From Cristatella mucedo (lineage: Eukaryota; Bryozoa; Phylactolaemata; Cristatellidae), in NCBI GenBank assembly GCA_009760855.2, contig WPIO01000041.1, forward strand, positions 1,180,001 to 1,244,000: DNA of 64,000 nt, written 5' to 3'. The translations under genes and the position numbers were made by a program. Positions 1-11,556 of the stretch are shown here, one piece after another. The notes beneath the pieces are model-generated. The model made no database searches. It was given only the letters and a program-made list of their open reading frames with translations, and was not told the DNA's origin. Numbering within the stretch: position 1 is the first letter of the stretch; each line of letters opens with the position of its first letter.

Positions 1-139
1 AAAAGATCCAACTACCGAGCATTTACCCTTCTCACTGACCTAAGAGTCAATTTATAATCGGCTCGCTTTTTCTAATTAGTCTGACTTGTTGAGCTGAAGC
101 GATTGGAACAGAGCCAGAATACAGTTTTAGCTGGCTTAC

Positions 140-226
140 TGGCTGTATTATTACTATTACTTATTATTTATTATTACTATTACTTATTATTTATTACTAT
201 TATTTATTATTACTACTGGCTTATCT
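140..226. repeat. ATT-rich microsatellite
   Basis: An imperfect run of TTATTA/TTACTA units is visible directly. It could be an orphan (ATT)n tail of a LINE-A copy, but no LINE-A hairpin sequence lies beside it, so this is only a low-complexity tract. Confidence 0.7.
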
Positions 227-420
227 GTATCTGCTGATACTTGGTAGATTCTGGCATATCAGCAGCAATTGGCTCTCTACATATCTCTGGAGGTGGCTAA
301 AATGCACTTCATGACTGAAAAATTGAGCTTCGTGTAGCCCAATAGCCTTGCATTGACACTTACGGATATGTACACTCATATATATATACTTTTATTTTGA
401 ATATTTTAACAAATTATTGT

Positions 421-545
421 ACCTTAGCCGGAGGAGCCCAGGCATGCCGGGGCCGCGAGGCTACCGGCACCTCCCCGTTCAGAAACAGGGACTGCACGGC
501 TTCTAACTAGGAAATGGCGTCCGAGACGCGAAGCCACCGAAATGC
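421..545 (+). repeat. Dispersed repeat R2, copy 1
   Basis: This segment resembles 34322-34445. Both start just after a T-rich or TA-rich stretch with a TTAGCCGGA(A/G)GAGCCC motif. Both then share GGGGCCG(C/T)G, a short GGTTCAG/GTTCAGAAACA-type block and GGCGTCCGAGACGC near the end. The family is not recognised. The AT-rich edge next to TTATTT suggests the reverse-complemented 3' end of a retroelement, but that is inference. Confidence 0.5.
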
Positions 546-3423
546 CGTCCTTTCATTCCTCGCAATGCCAAGGTTCGCCAGGCGGGCTTTATTATCCGGC
601 CACCAGCCACCCAGAGCACCGAGCCACGAAGGGTCTCATTACTGTCTACCGGTAGCCAGCTGTCAGGAAAGGCCGACCTATGGCCTCATACTTATCAACC
701 TTTTTCGGGGCCGCCACCGCCAGGGCTTCCTTGCCGCCTTCAATCGGCATCGTCACTTCGACCTTGACCGCATCGGTGCCGTTGTCGATCACCGGGTCCG
801 GCTTGACAGCCGGACCACCGGCAAACGGGAAGGCGCGACCAGCCGAGAGGCAGAAGAGAGGACGGTGGCTGGAATTAGGCGACCCTCAACCAGGTTGTGG
901 CGAGCCATTATTGCTCGCAGCATCGGTCAGCAGTGGCTTAGGACGTGGCAGACGGTCACAGGTTTAGTGTGGCAAAGGCGGCAGTTGGTGGCCATTCCGG
1001 GGTATGACCGAATCCTAGCGGCGCCCACCGGCAGCACGTCCAGGCGAGCGCGCAGTGAACGAACCACCCGGAGCGTGGTTCTTGTCGCCCGGAGCGACAA
1101 GCCGAGACCCGTGCTCTGAAAGTGGCACGTGGGTCGCGAACCTGTCAGTGGCCAGGCAACGGCTGACCCTGCTCTGAGAGAGCTGGACAGCCTTAGCCCG
1201 GCCTTCAGCCAACCTGGCGAACTCTCGCAGTTTCGATATGGCGACGCGAGGCACGAAGAGTGCTCCATCTCGTCGGGGTCGGTTCAGACCACCAGGGCGT
1301 CCGAGCCGGCCAGCGAGGGGAGACGTATTCACCAACAGCGAGGCTGAGCCTACACACACATACGTACGTACATATACATACATACATATTTATACATTTG
1401 CACATTTATGTAACGATGCTTTGACAATTCTCACGAAAGTATTCCGTTGCAACTGATCACTGGATATATCGGCAGGCCAAGGTTGTTAAAGCGCTCGCGA
1501 TCCTGTCGGGCCCAAAGCTCCCCACTTGAAAGAACTATACAGCTTTTCTTGTACACATATATTAAGTTCTCACGCGTGACTTGTTTTTGGCTGCATGGTG
1601 TGAAATTAGCTTTCTCCGGGTGCAGTGGCTTGACACCGTCGACTCATTAGGTTCTGCTGTCCTTCCGGGCACCATCCATCTAGCCATCTTATGGCCGTCT
1701 TCGCTCTTACGGTCGGCCTCGTCTTTATACAGTCGCCCGTAGACAGCAGCATCGCTGCTTTAGTTGTGACCTGAACGGTGGACTGCGCCTGCGTGTTCCT
1801 AGGTACTACTGCAGATGCCGTTCCCTCACTAAAAGACGTTGTCGCCTTGGTTGGCCCCTTAGTCGAAAACCTGCCTGAGGGTCATGACCTCAAGGTTTTC
1901 ATGGGCCAGCGGACGAGGTCATGACCCCCTGCCTAGGGTCATGACCTCATCCGCTGGCCCATCGATCTCAATGCGCATCGATCTCATGCCCTTTCCGGCA
2001 CTTGATGTGTGAACTATCGGCATCGAGTCCAGTCTTTTTTTTGCCACCAACACGTTTCGACGGTGGCTTGGCGACAAAGGAAGGAGGTGGCGCACCGGCA
2101 AGCGTAGCGAAGTCGGCCAGAGTGGGCGGCCACAAAGAGCTCGGCGGGTCCTTCCACTGGGCTGAACCAGGACTGGATTGAATCCATGCGTTGCTCTCTA
2201 CTTACCAAATGCTAAGGCCGGATATTAGGTTCTTGCAGTCAGTTATTATTCAAAGGCCCCGATTTCAAAGGCGCAGGTTCATGCTGGCACATACTTTTGC
2301 ATCTAGTGTCACTTCTGAGTAGTGCATTTATTGTTTATTAAACGATCAAGACCCCTGCCATTATGACTAAAAAACACCCAAGCAAAACTGATCACCTTTG
2401 CTGGTAGCCTGAAAGTAGAACCTTTTTTGTTTTTTTCTGAGACACAGCCTCAGACGTCATCAAAGCCTTGAAAGCAGCATTGACCAAGGAAAAACTGAAT
2501 TAGCTTTGCCTTTATTTCCGAATCCCGTGGGCGACCGCACCTCGTGGATCGCGTGGGAGGTTGCTAAGTCTAAGCCAAAGCCGCCCTGCGGTTTAAGCAT
2601 GCAAAGCAGTCGGCTAACACTTTCTTTAGGGACTGTCTTATTTGTTTGTCATTTAACGTCTCGGGATGTCAGTCACCTCTCTGAGAACGGTCATGCATCT
2701 CGAAGTAATAAAAGTTTCCAAAGAGGAGGCCTTTTCGGAAGCCTTTGGCATAGAAAGCCTTCGGTTAACGGTTTTTCTCACGAGAAAATAGTCTCTGTCG
2801 TCACCATGGCCACGTCGAGCGTGGTTGCTGCATTCGAAAGCCGTCGCTTTTTCGGCAGGCGGTGGCTGGCCAATGAGGCGTGTCCTAATCCGCTTTGATG
2901 TTGACATTGTCCGAAAGGCGGTGATGACCATCCAGCAACACAATCCCCAGGTGCTGCTGGTGTGGGGGGGCACAACTGTATCTGTAACTCACCAGGGCCA
3001 CCCTGCCGTCTGCCAGGAGTGGGTCCGTCTGACCACTCGATGTTGCTCTGGATGAAGCAGGCATCTCTGGGCACAAAAAATGCAAGGCAATTGCCTTCAG
3101 TCGGCCATGACAGCATTCAGACACAGAAGCGAATCGCAACAAACATGCCGGGAAATGCACAGGCTAGCTTTCTCCCAACCTCTTAACCCCGAAGGTGGGC
3201 GTGTCATTATCTACCTTCTACTTGGCTTTGGGATTGTGATTGTTGTAGAAACAAAGCCACCCTACTCAAGGCGACCGTGCGCTCCTTCGCAATTATTGTT
3301 GCGGTTGGCAGTATGCGACAGGGTGCAGGGAATCGGCGTGTTCTCCTGCCGATTGGCGGTCAGCTCACAGGATTTTCCTTCAGCACAAGGGCATACCCTG
3401 AGCTGCTTGCCAGTCGGGCCTGC
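546..3423. other. Unassigned, gene-free stretch
   Basis: I see no recognisable coding region, RNA gene or mobile element here apart from the palindrome at 1901-1962 and a short ACAT-type microsatellite around 1350-1390. The open frames are short, overlap on both strands and show no domain signature. The 700-1330 part is GC-richer and could be a decayed element or an untranslated exon; this cannot be told from the sequence. Confidence 0.5.
1901..1962. repeat. Long near-perfect palindrome (hairpin)
   Basis: Arms 1901-1927 and 1936-1962 are reverse complements with a single mismatch (C1914 against A1949), separated by an 8-base spacer. Each arm ends in the 10-base palindrome GGTCATGACC, and a third copy of that decamer lies just upstream at about 1880-1889. 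The structure could extrude as a cruciform or be the remains of an inverted-repeat insertion. No adjacent gene suggests a role. Confidence 0.85.
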
Positions 3424-3535
3424 AACTGGCGGGATCCACATGGCAGCAGCTGCCGACGGTATAAGCACTGTCCTTGTGAAACTGGCAGGATCCACACAAC
3501 AACAGCTGCCGACCGTATAAACACTGTCCTTGTCA
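3424..3535. repeat. 56-bp tandem duplication
   Basis: Two adjacent copies of a 56-base unit (GGATCCACA at 3432 and 3488; CAGCTGCCGAC then GTATAA then ACTGTCCTTGT in both) differ at a few positions. This is a local duplication in otherwise unassigned DNA. Confidence 0.75.
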
Positions 3536-3785
3536 TATCACAATATCGCTTGCAACCATGCCGCTGGGTTTCGTTTCTTCGCCCGTGGAAGCAGGCACTT
3601 TGGGCTAGGAAACGAAAGAGTCGACAGCAGATCCTACAGCAAGCAAACGATTTCACTCGTGAACTTGTAAAAGGACAGAGCTGAAAACCAGCCAAGTTAC
3701 ATAGCCAACCTTTTTGGGGGCCGCGTCCCAGCCTGCAATCCAAGCAATTCAGATCTAAATGAGTCAAGCTTATTCACTTGCAAAC

Positions 3786-3940
3786 CGGTACCTCTGGGTA
3801 AGGCGGTTTCTCTTCACGACCCAGGTCCCGAGGTCGTGAGTTCGAATCCTTCGATGGGCGGTCGTCCATTGCCACCTCAAGCGGTGGTCATAGCCGTAAA
3901 GGATCGATCCACTGTTTCTATAAAAAGAGGCTGTCAGCTA
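3786..3940 (+). mobile_element. SINE-A (tRNA-derived), diverged copy
   Basis: The head carries a tRNA-like segment with box-B-type GAGTTCGAATCC, preceded by the SINE-A signature CCCGAGGTCGTG. The body holds CAAGCGGTGGTCATAGCCGTAAA and the tail ends in ATAAAAAGAGGCTG. Compared with the better copy at 50501-50675 it has several substitutions and a disturbed middle hairpin, so it is old. Confidence 0.8.
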
Positions 3941-4479
3941 GGGACGACTCGCAAATAAACGGCTGCCTGTGCCGCCTCTCTCCCTCAGCAGCACTTGAGT
4001 CGTAGCCAGCAGCGAGGTCTCACTGGTGAGCTCACTTCGTGTATTCGCATCCTGGCGTAGCAGCTCGTAGCAGCCCGGACCGAGTGGCTAGTCGTACATT
4101 CGCTGAGAATAATGTGCATTTTAGCAGCTGCATCCGCGACTAGGAAGCAGCTTCTGTTGCACCGCCTGCAGAAAGATCGCTTGATAGCACGCTGGCTGCA
4201 GCTGCTCTTTGTAGGGACCGGTGGGTCAGACTACGGGAGCCAGAGCCAGTTTCTCATACGACGGAACGTCCTCGGTGCGAGCGATATCGGGTAATTAGTG
4301 CTTCTGGTAGAAGTAGACAACTTCTGCTCATATGTGGAGCATGCTGCCGTCAAGGCCACCATGCCTGTTTTAATCTGCAGAGATCTCCTTTCGGACATTT
4401 CTTGGAAGAAAACTCGCGGTGCAAGCGAACTATCAAGCTAAACGAACTAGAGCTAAACTAAGCGAAACTAGCCAGCTAA

Positions 4480-5417
4480 CTAGACGCACAGCAGGCGGGC
4501 CGCGCCAGCAGGCGAGTCGGATGCATCCGCCCTGCCAGGCGCCTCACCTTGAACTTCCTGGCAACGGTGTCTAGTAAGCACGTGTCGCACTTGTCCACCA
4601 GAAAAAGCTCTTTGTGGTCAGCAGTCTTGCTGCCTCTGCTGCAGAAGACGTGCTGTGACTTGGAAGCAATATAACTTGGAATGACTTGGCATGCTGGAAA
4701 AGCTGCAGTTTATTCTGAAAGAACATGCCTGTACTTATCCTAACATGCAAATGTGTAACGATGAACTCTAGATAAGGTCGAAACGCGATCATAGCGAAGA
4801 AGCTTAGCTAAGATTGGAACACAATCGTATTGCTTCGGTCTCGCCTACCAAACCTCAACACTGGGTCCAATCAAGGAATAGCTGGATCGGACCGCTATCG
4901 GTTGCACGTTCGTCAGTTAATTGCCTCTAAAGATGGCACCGACTAGCAACCTAGATGCACAGCAGGCGGGCCGCGCCAACAGGTGAGTCGGATGCCTCCG
5001 CCCTGCCAGGCGCCTCACCTTGAACTTCCTGGCATTGGTGTCTAGTAAGCACGTGTCGCACTTGTCCACCAGAAAAAGCTCTTTGTGGTCAGCAGTCTTG
5101 CTGCCTCTGCTGCAGAAGACGTGCTGTGACTTGGAAGCACTATAACTTGGAATGACTTGGCATGCTGGAAAAGCTGCAGTTTATTCTGAAAGAAAATCCC
5201 TGTCGTAACATGCAAATGTGTAACGATGAACTCTAGATAAGATCGTAACGCGATCATAACGAAGAAGCTTAGCTAAGATTCCTACCAGGTGCCTCACCTT
5301 GAACTTCCTGGCATTGGTGTCTAGTAAGCACGTGTCGCACTTGTCCACCAGAAAAAGCTCTTTGTGGTCAGCAGTCTTGCTGCCTCTGCTGCAGAAGACG
5401 TGCTGTGACTTGGAAGC
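4480..5417. repeat. Three-copy segmental tandem repeat
   Basis: A block beginning CAGCAGGCGGGCCGCGCCA, with the core GCCTCACCTTGAACTTCCTG, occurs with core positions at 4541, 5012 and 5291. The first two copies are long (about 320 bases, 471 bases apart). The third starts only at the core and ends near 5417, 279 bases further on. Copies are nearly identical over the shared CACGTGTCGCACTTGTCC portion. The largest frames (4571-4792 and 5042-5257, minus) are shadows of the repeat and match no family I know. This looks like stepwise unequal duplication. Confidence 0.85.
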
Positions 5418-5654
5418 TTCCATGGAAGCAACCACTTCAATGGCTGCCTATCAAGCAGCTCATCGACTTCGAGATTAGGGCACCACTTTTAGGTCCCTCA
5501 ATTCTCTGGCTCTAGCCTAACCATTGTTGTGTGACAGTATCTCAGGCAGCTGTTCTAACGAAGTCTGACTGAGATATGAGCATGGATGTGAGGGACACAG
5601 GAGACTCAATCTTTATTCCCTCATATGCTAAGTTGGCTGACAGAGATGGGGTAG

Positions 5655-5790
5655 TGCATCTGTGGCCAGCCACAACCTTGCCTCAAAGGCCTGATACTGA
5701 GCCGAGTCAATTGCCCAACCGCATGATGCAGGTGGGGCATACGTCAATGGCCGAGGCTGCTGTGCTAATTCCCATTGAAGCAGGTGCAAA
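5655..5790 (+). repeat. Dispersed repeat R4, copy 1
   Basis: It shares GCATCTGTG(G/T)CCAGCCACA, then CAATTGC(C/T)CAACC, TGCAGGTGG, and the block CCGAGGCTGCTGTGCTAATT with 7437-7575. Identity is moderate with small indels. The family is not recognised. Confidence 0.65.
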
Positions 5791-5799
5791 ATGCATGCC

Positions 5800-7430
5800 T
5801 TCCCCCATAGAAAAATAGATATCATAGTCTGCCAGTCTGACTGGGGAGGGTGCGGCCCTCACGGCTGGATAGCCGTGTAGCTTCCAATTCACCGCCCACT
5901 TCTCTACTGCCTGCTCTGACGGTAACCCCAAAGCTCAAGTTGCCACCCTGTCCTGCAGTATATCGTTCGTGCTCTCTCAGGTGTTTAATTTCGACATTGA
6001 AGGTTTGATTGAAGGCTTCCGACAGGCTTAACCGGGGTGCTGCTATAAGACAGCTACTCGCAGGAGTGTCACGTCAGCTCTGCCCTCGTGAGGTGCCGGT
6101 CACAGATGCTGAACACTTTTAGGCAATGCTGGGACGCCGCTTCCACACTCGTGCGGTTCCCACAGGCTTTCACCTTCTTTCGAGCCCCGATGACCTGACT
6201 GTGGCGCTCTTTGCCAGCCGATCCGGCCCTCCGAAGAACACCCCGGCTCATCATTATGGCCTCTTCGTTCTCGGTGTTCTTCTCCGCCGAGTCGATCTTG
6301 CCGTCGTGCTCCTCTGCGCTCGGCACCTAGATGCTCGTCCGGTTGCTCTCAGCTGCTGAGGCGCTCTCACTGCTGGCCTTTGTCGCCGAGACGTCGCTCT
6401 CAGGGGCGCTTTTGGCAGCTGCGACGTTTCGCTGATGCGCATCGCTGCAACTATGCACTTGCCGCTGCTGCTGCTGCAGTGCATCGCCGTCGAGACGGCT
6501 CGAGGGCTGCTGCCTCCACTTCACCGCAGCTTCACATTATTACCTTGCGACTGACCTCTAACTCGTGATGCTCCCTTGCTCTGTGCCGAGACACTTGTTT
6601 GGGCACTCTTCAGAGCACCGAGATGCTCTCGCTGCTGCACTCCAAGGTCGCTGAGAAGCTCTCCGCCGCAAAGACACTCTCGTCTGCTGCATGCGCTTCG
6701 CTGCCGAGAGGTCGGCTCTCACAGGCGCTCTTCGCTGGAAGCCGCTCTTTTATGCTGCCCGTCCTTCTTCTCCAGCTACTGCCGCTGCACACTTACTTTG
6801 TTCTGGCGCTCTTCGGCTGCTGTTGAGCTATTCGGTCGGAAGCCGTCCCATACCCGCTTTCTCGGTCGGCATGGCAGTCGAATGGCTGCGGCAGCTGAAG
6901 GAGTTCGGCTCGGCTATCTGGCTCTTGTGAGCAGTTGATTGTGGGAACGACCGGTCGTAAATGTTGGCTCGTCCTTTGTCCCGGTTTCGGTTCCAGCGAG
7001 CTGCACCTGCTCCAGCAGAAACCTCTCGGCCTCAAGCTCGGCCTCCACATCCGTCAATCAGGAGAAGAACATCAGAAATAACTCGTTTTGCAGCTTGCAA
7101 TACTTCACTTGCTTCTCTCTTTGCCGGCTCTCAACGCCAACAGTGTATCGCGTTATTCGCCCGGACACAACTTGGCACAACTTGCTTTAACAGCATTTTA
7201 AGCTTTAGCTTTGCCACAGTCTTTGTCTTCTCCAACGTTAGATGTCAAGGTATAAAGTGCTCTCCACGGTTAAGCATTTCGTACCTCAGCATTGGCGTCC
7301 TGTCTAGGCGAGGAAGGTCTGATACTCTTACCTTATCATTCTTATGGAATCTCACGGAGATGGACACGAGCAGTATGCTAGACTTAATCGTTATTCAATG
7401 TCAATAAGGTACATATGCTAGCTGGCTTAC
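5800..7430. other. Unassigned; C/T-rich, CTCTC-bearing stretch
   Basis: No gene is supported. From about 6250 to 6850 the plus strand is rich in CGCTCTC, GCCGAGA and CTGCTG words repeated irregularly, which opens frames on both strands (for example 6576-6938). It resembles a decayed minisatellite more than coding DNA, since the frames match nothing and overlap each other. Confidence 0.4.
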
Positions 7431-7436
7431 ATGGGA

Positions 7437-7575
7437 GTGCATCTGTGTCCAGCCACATCCTCTCCTCATAGGCCGAGGAAGCTGTCCTGAGTCACCCAAT
7501 TGCTCAACCACCTGCTGCAGGTGGTTGGGCATATATTAGTGTCCGAGGCTGCTGTGCTAATTACAATAGCAGCAC
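7437..7575 (+). repeat. Dispersed repeat R4, copy 2
   Basis: This is the second copy of the repeat seen at 5655-5790. It runs directly into LINE-A sequence at about 7600. Confidence 0.65.
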
Positions 7576-7599
7576 GTGCACTCAACACCATCCGAACTA

Positions 7600-7855
7600 A
7601 AACCCCACCAGGCTAGGCACGGCAACACCGGCTTTTCTGAGTCAAGCCGTTTAGGTACACCTCGTACGAACTTTGAATCCTCTAGAGACCGTGTCTTTAG
7701 TTCGCATGCTTCCAAAGCCAGGAGCTCACTCCCACCTGACTTCACGATTTCCTCAGATTTTACGATATTCAAAATAAAAGCTAAAAACGCACCTATTTGT
7801 CGCAGCATTCAGTGGGTCCTTATCATTCGTCTTTGTTTGCTCATGCATGCTTGTG
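7600..7855 (+). mobile_element. LINE-A fragment (RT C-terminal region)
   Basis: The translated plus strand matches, with damage, the C-terminal part of the LINE-A reverse transcriptase seen intact on the minus strand at 51580-52335. Shared stretches are HQARH, FSESSRL, TNFES and the FSSHASKA block. The DNA also carries the LINE-A word CAGCATTCAGTGGGTCC just after the coding part. The copy stops where repeat R1 begins. Confidence 0.8.
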
Positions 7856-8201
7856 GTTCTCTGTGTATGGCTTAGATCATTGTGCTCGCCGGCACACTGC
7901 AAGTGCAGGCAGACCGGTAGTGGCCCAGGGACAGGCCAGTGCACGGCTGTGGTCTGACATCTGTGGTTTATCTACACGCCGGGTTTTTCCTCCCTCCGAC
8001 TCACGGGGTCAACGGTCGTGGCCGGGAAGGAGTGGGGGATGAGGGAACACCAACCTGGCAGAGGGAGTTGTGCCTGGGGGAGCGCTGCAGGCGCGCACAC
8101 GTTCATGCGTTCCAGCGAATATATATACATTCATGCGAACCAGTGTCAGTGTTCTGCCTTCGCGTGCGTACGTAGGCATTTACAAGAGCACTGTTTAATC
8201 T
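7849..8201 (+). repeat. Dispersed repeat R1, copy 1
   Basis: About 350 bases similar to 10268-10585: CTCGCCGGCACACTGCAAGT, then TAGTGGCCCAGGGACAGGCC, GACTCACGGG, GGCAGAGGGAGTTGTG(C/T)CT, and the end block GAGCACTGTTTAATCTACAA. No coding similarity is recognised. Copy 1 follows LINE-A sequence directly and copy 2 precedes LINE-A 3' sequence directly. Confidence 0.8.
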
Positions 8202-8348
8202 ACAAGCTATTTCTTGGTGGGAGCAACTGTCTGGCCTGTGTAAACATGCTGCTGGAGTACTACAGCAACGCCCGGGACGATTTCCTCCTGAGCTCGCTGC
8301 TCAGGTCGGAGCGAAAGCAAGGCGAGGAAGGCGTCGACCCTGCTACGT

Positions 8349-8842
8349 GCAGAGCAAAGTTCTTAGGCTGACCCACAAGGCCCGCCACGGCTTGGCTCCT
8401 TCGTACCTAGCTGAACTGCTGCATCAGTTTCACCTTGTCAGCGCTCTCAGGTCCTGTGTAGATAATAAATTAGCTGTCCCATTCCTCCGCTTAAAGACCG
8501 TTGGTGACGGAAACTTTAGCTCTGCAGGTCCTAGACTGTGGAACTCGCTTCCACAATTCTTACGCAATGACAACTACTCTTCAACTGCCGACTGTGGCTA
8601 ATCCTTTTCAGCGGTCCTGAGCTGCAACTTCTATGCCACTCACTACCTCAACTGCTTACCTGCCTCTGCTATGCCACTCACTTTCTCTTTGTTGCGTGAG
8701 ACGAAGTCGGTTGGCTACCGAATGCGTACCGAAAGCCACTTAGGCTGTGAGTGCGCTATACAAAACTCTCCTGCGTAGCACCCACGTGGTCTTTATGAAA
8801 TTACGGACGGAGATACATTACATTACATTACGTGGCACGCAC
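8349..8842 (+). mobile_element. LINE-B 3' fragment
   Basis: The 84-residue frame at 8347-8601 matches the C-terminus of the LINE-B reverse transcriptase (THKARHGLAPSYLAELLHQF, then DNKLAVPFLRLKTVGD and RLWNSLPQFLRND). It is followed by the LINE-B 3' untranslated region (GTGAGTGCGCTATACAAAAC, then CTCCTGCGTAGCACCCACG) and ends in the CATTACATTACATTAC tail. It is a strongly 5'-truncated insertion. Confidence 0.92.
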
Positions 8843-9240
8843 TCATATACGTGCTCTTGTCAGACGGTGGCTTTACTACGTAAGCGCCGTTACTGCCAGA
8901 GGAGGTGCAGGAGGACTATGCCTAGCTGTGTGCAACGGTTGTCAACGTGTTTGCAAGTCCCGAAGATGAGGAGAGGACATTCGGCGGTCAGACCTGCGGA
9001 CTGCCGCCAGGACAGCCCAGGAGTTGGCGCAGGAGCTGTCGACGCCACAGGCCGATTATTGCATGCTGACTGGGTAAAGGCTGGCTGGACTAAGAGGGTC
9101 GACTGGAGCGACCGGAAGCGGTAGTAGCATTCACCGTGTGCCAGGCGAGAGAGGTTTCCCAGGCCACCGCCGTGTGGCAGGAGGTAACGGCTCTCAAAGC
9201 TGTGCCGTACCGCCAGACGGCGATGGTGTGCGATGGTGTG

Positions 9241-9628
9241 CCACGGGGCAATTGCGTCGTATGAGGCGACGCTCAGCGGCCGGAACTGCTCCTCTAAAAA
9301 CAGCACTAGAAAACACGACGGTCTTGAGTAGGGAAATATACCAGCTGTAGTTCGATTACATACTGGCCGGTACTGCTGCTCAGCTAAAACCACTGGCAAA
9401 CAGCAGTTCGGAGCATCATCGAGTGGAGCCGGTGCCACGGGGCAATTGCGTCGTATGAGGCGACGCTCAGCGGCCGGAACTGCTCCTCTAAAAACAGCAC
9501 TAGAAAACACGACGGTCTTGAGTAGGGAAATATACCAGCTGTAGTTCGATTACATACTGGCCGGTACTGCTGCTCAGCTAAAACCACTGGCAAACAGCAG
9601 TTCGGAGCATCATCGAGTGGGGCCGGTG
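9241..9628. repeat. 194-bp tandem duplication
   Basis: Two adjacent copies (9241-9434 and 9435-9628) appear nearly identical by eye, with a difference near the end (GTGGAGCC against GTGGGGCC). High identity implies a recent event, or an assembly artefact. The minus-strand frame 8890-9510 crosses the junction and is not a recognisable protein. Confidence 0.92.
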
Positions 9629-10267
9629 CACAGCTGTGGTCCGCCTGTGATGAGGCGTGGACACAGGCCGGTAACCTACTGGTGAATATATGGTGGATTC
9701 ACTATCAGGGTCGGCCGATGCACAGCTGTGGTCCGCCTCAGATGAATCATCGGGGTCGGCCAGGGGACAGCCGTGCTGGAGAGAGTCGAGGAAGGAGAGT
9801 CGAGTGGACGAAGGGTGTCGTGCGTCCCTCTGCTCCGTGCGACGTGCAATAAACTGTTGGTGTTGGTCATCGGCTGCCTCTCTGCGTGTGCGAACCAAAC
9901 AACAAGCTATTTCGGCGAGTCTGCACAGTCCGGAGAGTCAGAGCGGGCCGGAGAGTATGTGCAGCACAGCGAGTCTACGAAGGCCGGAGGGACTGTGCAG
10001 GCCGGAGGGTCTGCGCAGGCTGCCCTCAGAGGCGCACAATGGTGCTGTGGAGACAGGCGAGGCAGAAATATGCATGGGCCTCGCTGCCTGAAAGCTGGGG
10101 CTATACGTAGCTAGCATGTGGTCAAAGGCCGTGCTGTCACGTGCCTCCGACTTCCGTTACCTAGCCTCGGGCTAGATGGGTACCTTGACCGGCGAAGGTC
10201 GGGCCAATCATGCCGAGTTTTTCAGCCGTCATGTATGATGCTGATCCTTAAGATCAAGGGGGGATGT

Positions 10268-10585
10268 GGTTTGTGGTTCTCCATGCATGTCTTAGATCAC
10301 TGGGCTCGCCGGCACACTGCAAGTGCAGGCAGACTGGTAGTGGCCCAGGGACAGGCCAGTGGCACAGTGCCAGTGCTGTGGTTTATCCACAGGCCGGTTT
10401 CGCCCTCCTGCCGACTCACGGGATGAGATGTGGCTTGAAGGGAACGCCAACCCTGCAGAGGGAGTTGTGTCTGGGGAAGCACTGCCGCTGTGCGCACCTG
10501 ACGATGTAAGTTCCTGCGAACCAGCGTCGTTGTTCTGCCTGCATCTGCGTATGTAGGCATTTGGAAGAGCACTGTTTAATCTACA
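10268..10585 (+). repeat. Dispersed repeat R1, copy 2
   Basis: This is the second copy of the R1 repeat. It ends with GAGCACTGTTTAATCTACAA and is followed immediately by LINE-A 3' untranslated sequence starting TGCTGACACTG. Confidence 0.8.
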
Positions 10586-10795
10586 ATGCTGACACTGCGC
10601 AAGCTTCCACTAAGCCTCTTTGCATGCTGACCCTGTGCATGTCACATCTAACCATGTTATCCTAGTTGGCATTGTGCTTGGAATTGCTAACCATTCGAGC
10701 CTGCTTACTCTACAGCATAAGAGGGGTTGCAAGAAAGAGATTGAGTTCTCTGAGGGCATTATTCAGATATATTGTTATCATTATTTTCAGTTGAC
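10586..10795 (+). mobile_element. LINE-A 3' end
   Basis: It contains the LINE-A 3' words GCATGCTGACCCTGTGCATG and AACCATGTTAT, then the terminal hairpin region AAGAAAGAGATTGAGTTCTC. The tail is degraded (TTATCATTATT). The first hairpin arm has decayed. Confidence 0.8.
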
Positions 10796-11016
10796 ATCAT
10801 TAGCATGCAAATGAACAGGCCCGGGACAGCAGCAAGACTTAAATAATGAAGGATCTGGAAGGAATTCTGAAGGCAATTCAGGACTGATTTCTGCATCCAC
10901 AAGACAGGCAAGTTTCATTAGTCATTAAGCCTTCAACCTTTGGTGTCAGAAATGTGGGCTAATAATTATTTACTGATAATAATGGTAATACAAACTTAAG
11001 AAGTTTCAAGGGTATC

Positions 11017-11556
11017 TACTGCTTGCTGGCTTACCGGCATGTACAATCAGGCGATGACAGCTGGTGCAAAACTCTATAGTTAGGCTTGTCTGTCGTGAGC
11101 GTCGCAGCAAACACCACTTCTCGCCGACCTGCACTGGCTACCAGTCAAGCAACGGATTGACTTCAAGGTTTTGTCGCTCTATTTTAGGTCATTTCCTTCT
11201 TTGGCTCCGGCCTATCTCTCAGATCTACTCCCCCACCAGGCCAAGCATCGTACCACCCGCTTTTCAGAATCCAACAGTTTACCAATACCTTGTACAAACC
11301 TCAAATCTTTCGGAGACCGTACATTTAGTTCGCATGCTTCCAAAGCCTGGAACTCACCCCCGACTTGCGTCAGAACATCCCCCTGACTTGATCACACTTG
11401 AAAAGAACTTCAAAACACCTATTTAGGGCAGCATTTAGTGGGTCTCTGTGATTCGTCCTTCGTGTGCTTATACGTGCTGACACTGGGCATGCTGCCACTA
11501 ACCACACTTGCAAGCTGACCATGTGCATGTCATCCCTAACCATGTTATTCATGTTG
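11017..11556 (+). mobile_element. LINE-A fragment, plus half of an inverted pair
   Basis: It begins in the region encoding the conserved LINE-A motif NSAARLVCRERR (here NSIVRLVCRERR, 11064 onward) and continues through the RT C-terminus and the GCATTTAGTGGGTC block into the 3' untranslated region. It stops near GTTATTCATGTTGT without the terminal hairpin. The reading frame is broken. It meets an oppositely oriented LINE-A copy at about 11556. Confidence 0.85.

Noticed and set aside
6126-6938. Overlapping 60-120 residue frames as small genes
   Set aside because: They overlap on both strands in a C/T-rich, repetitive stretch with no motif support.
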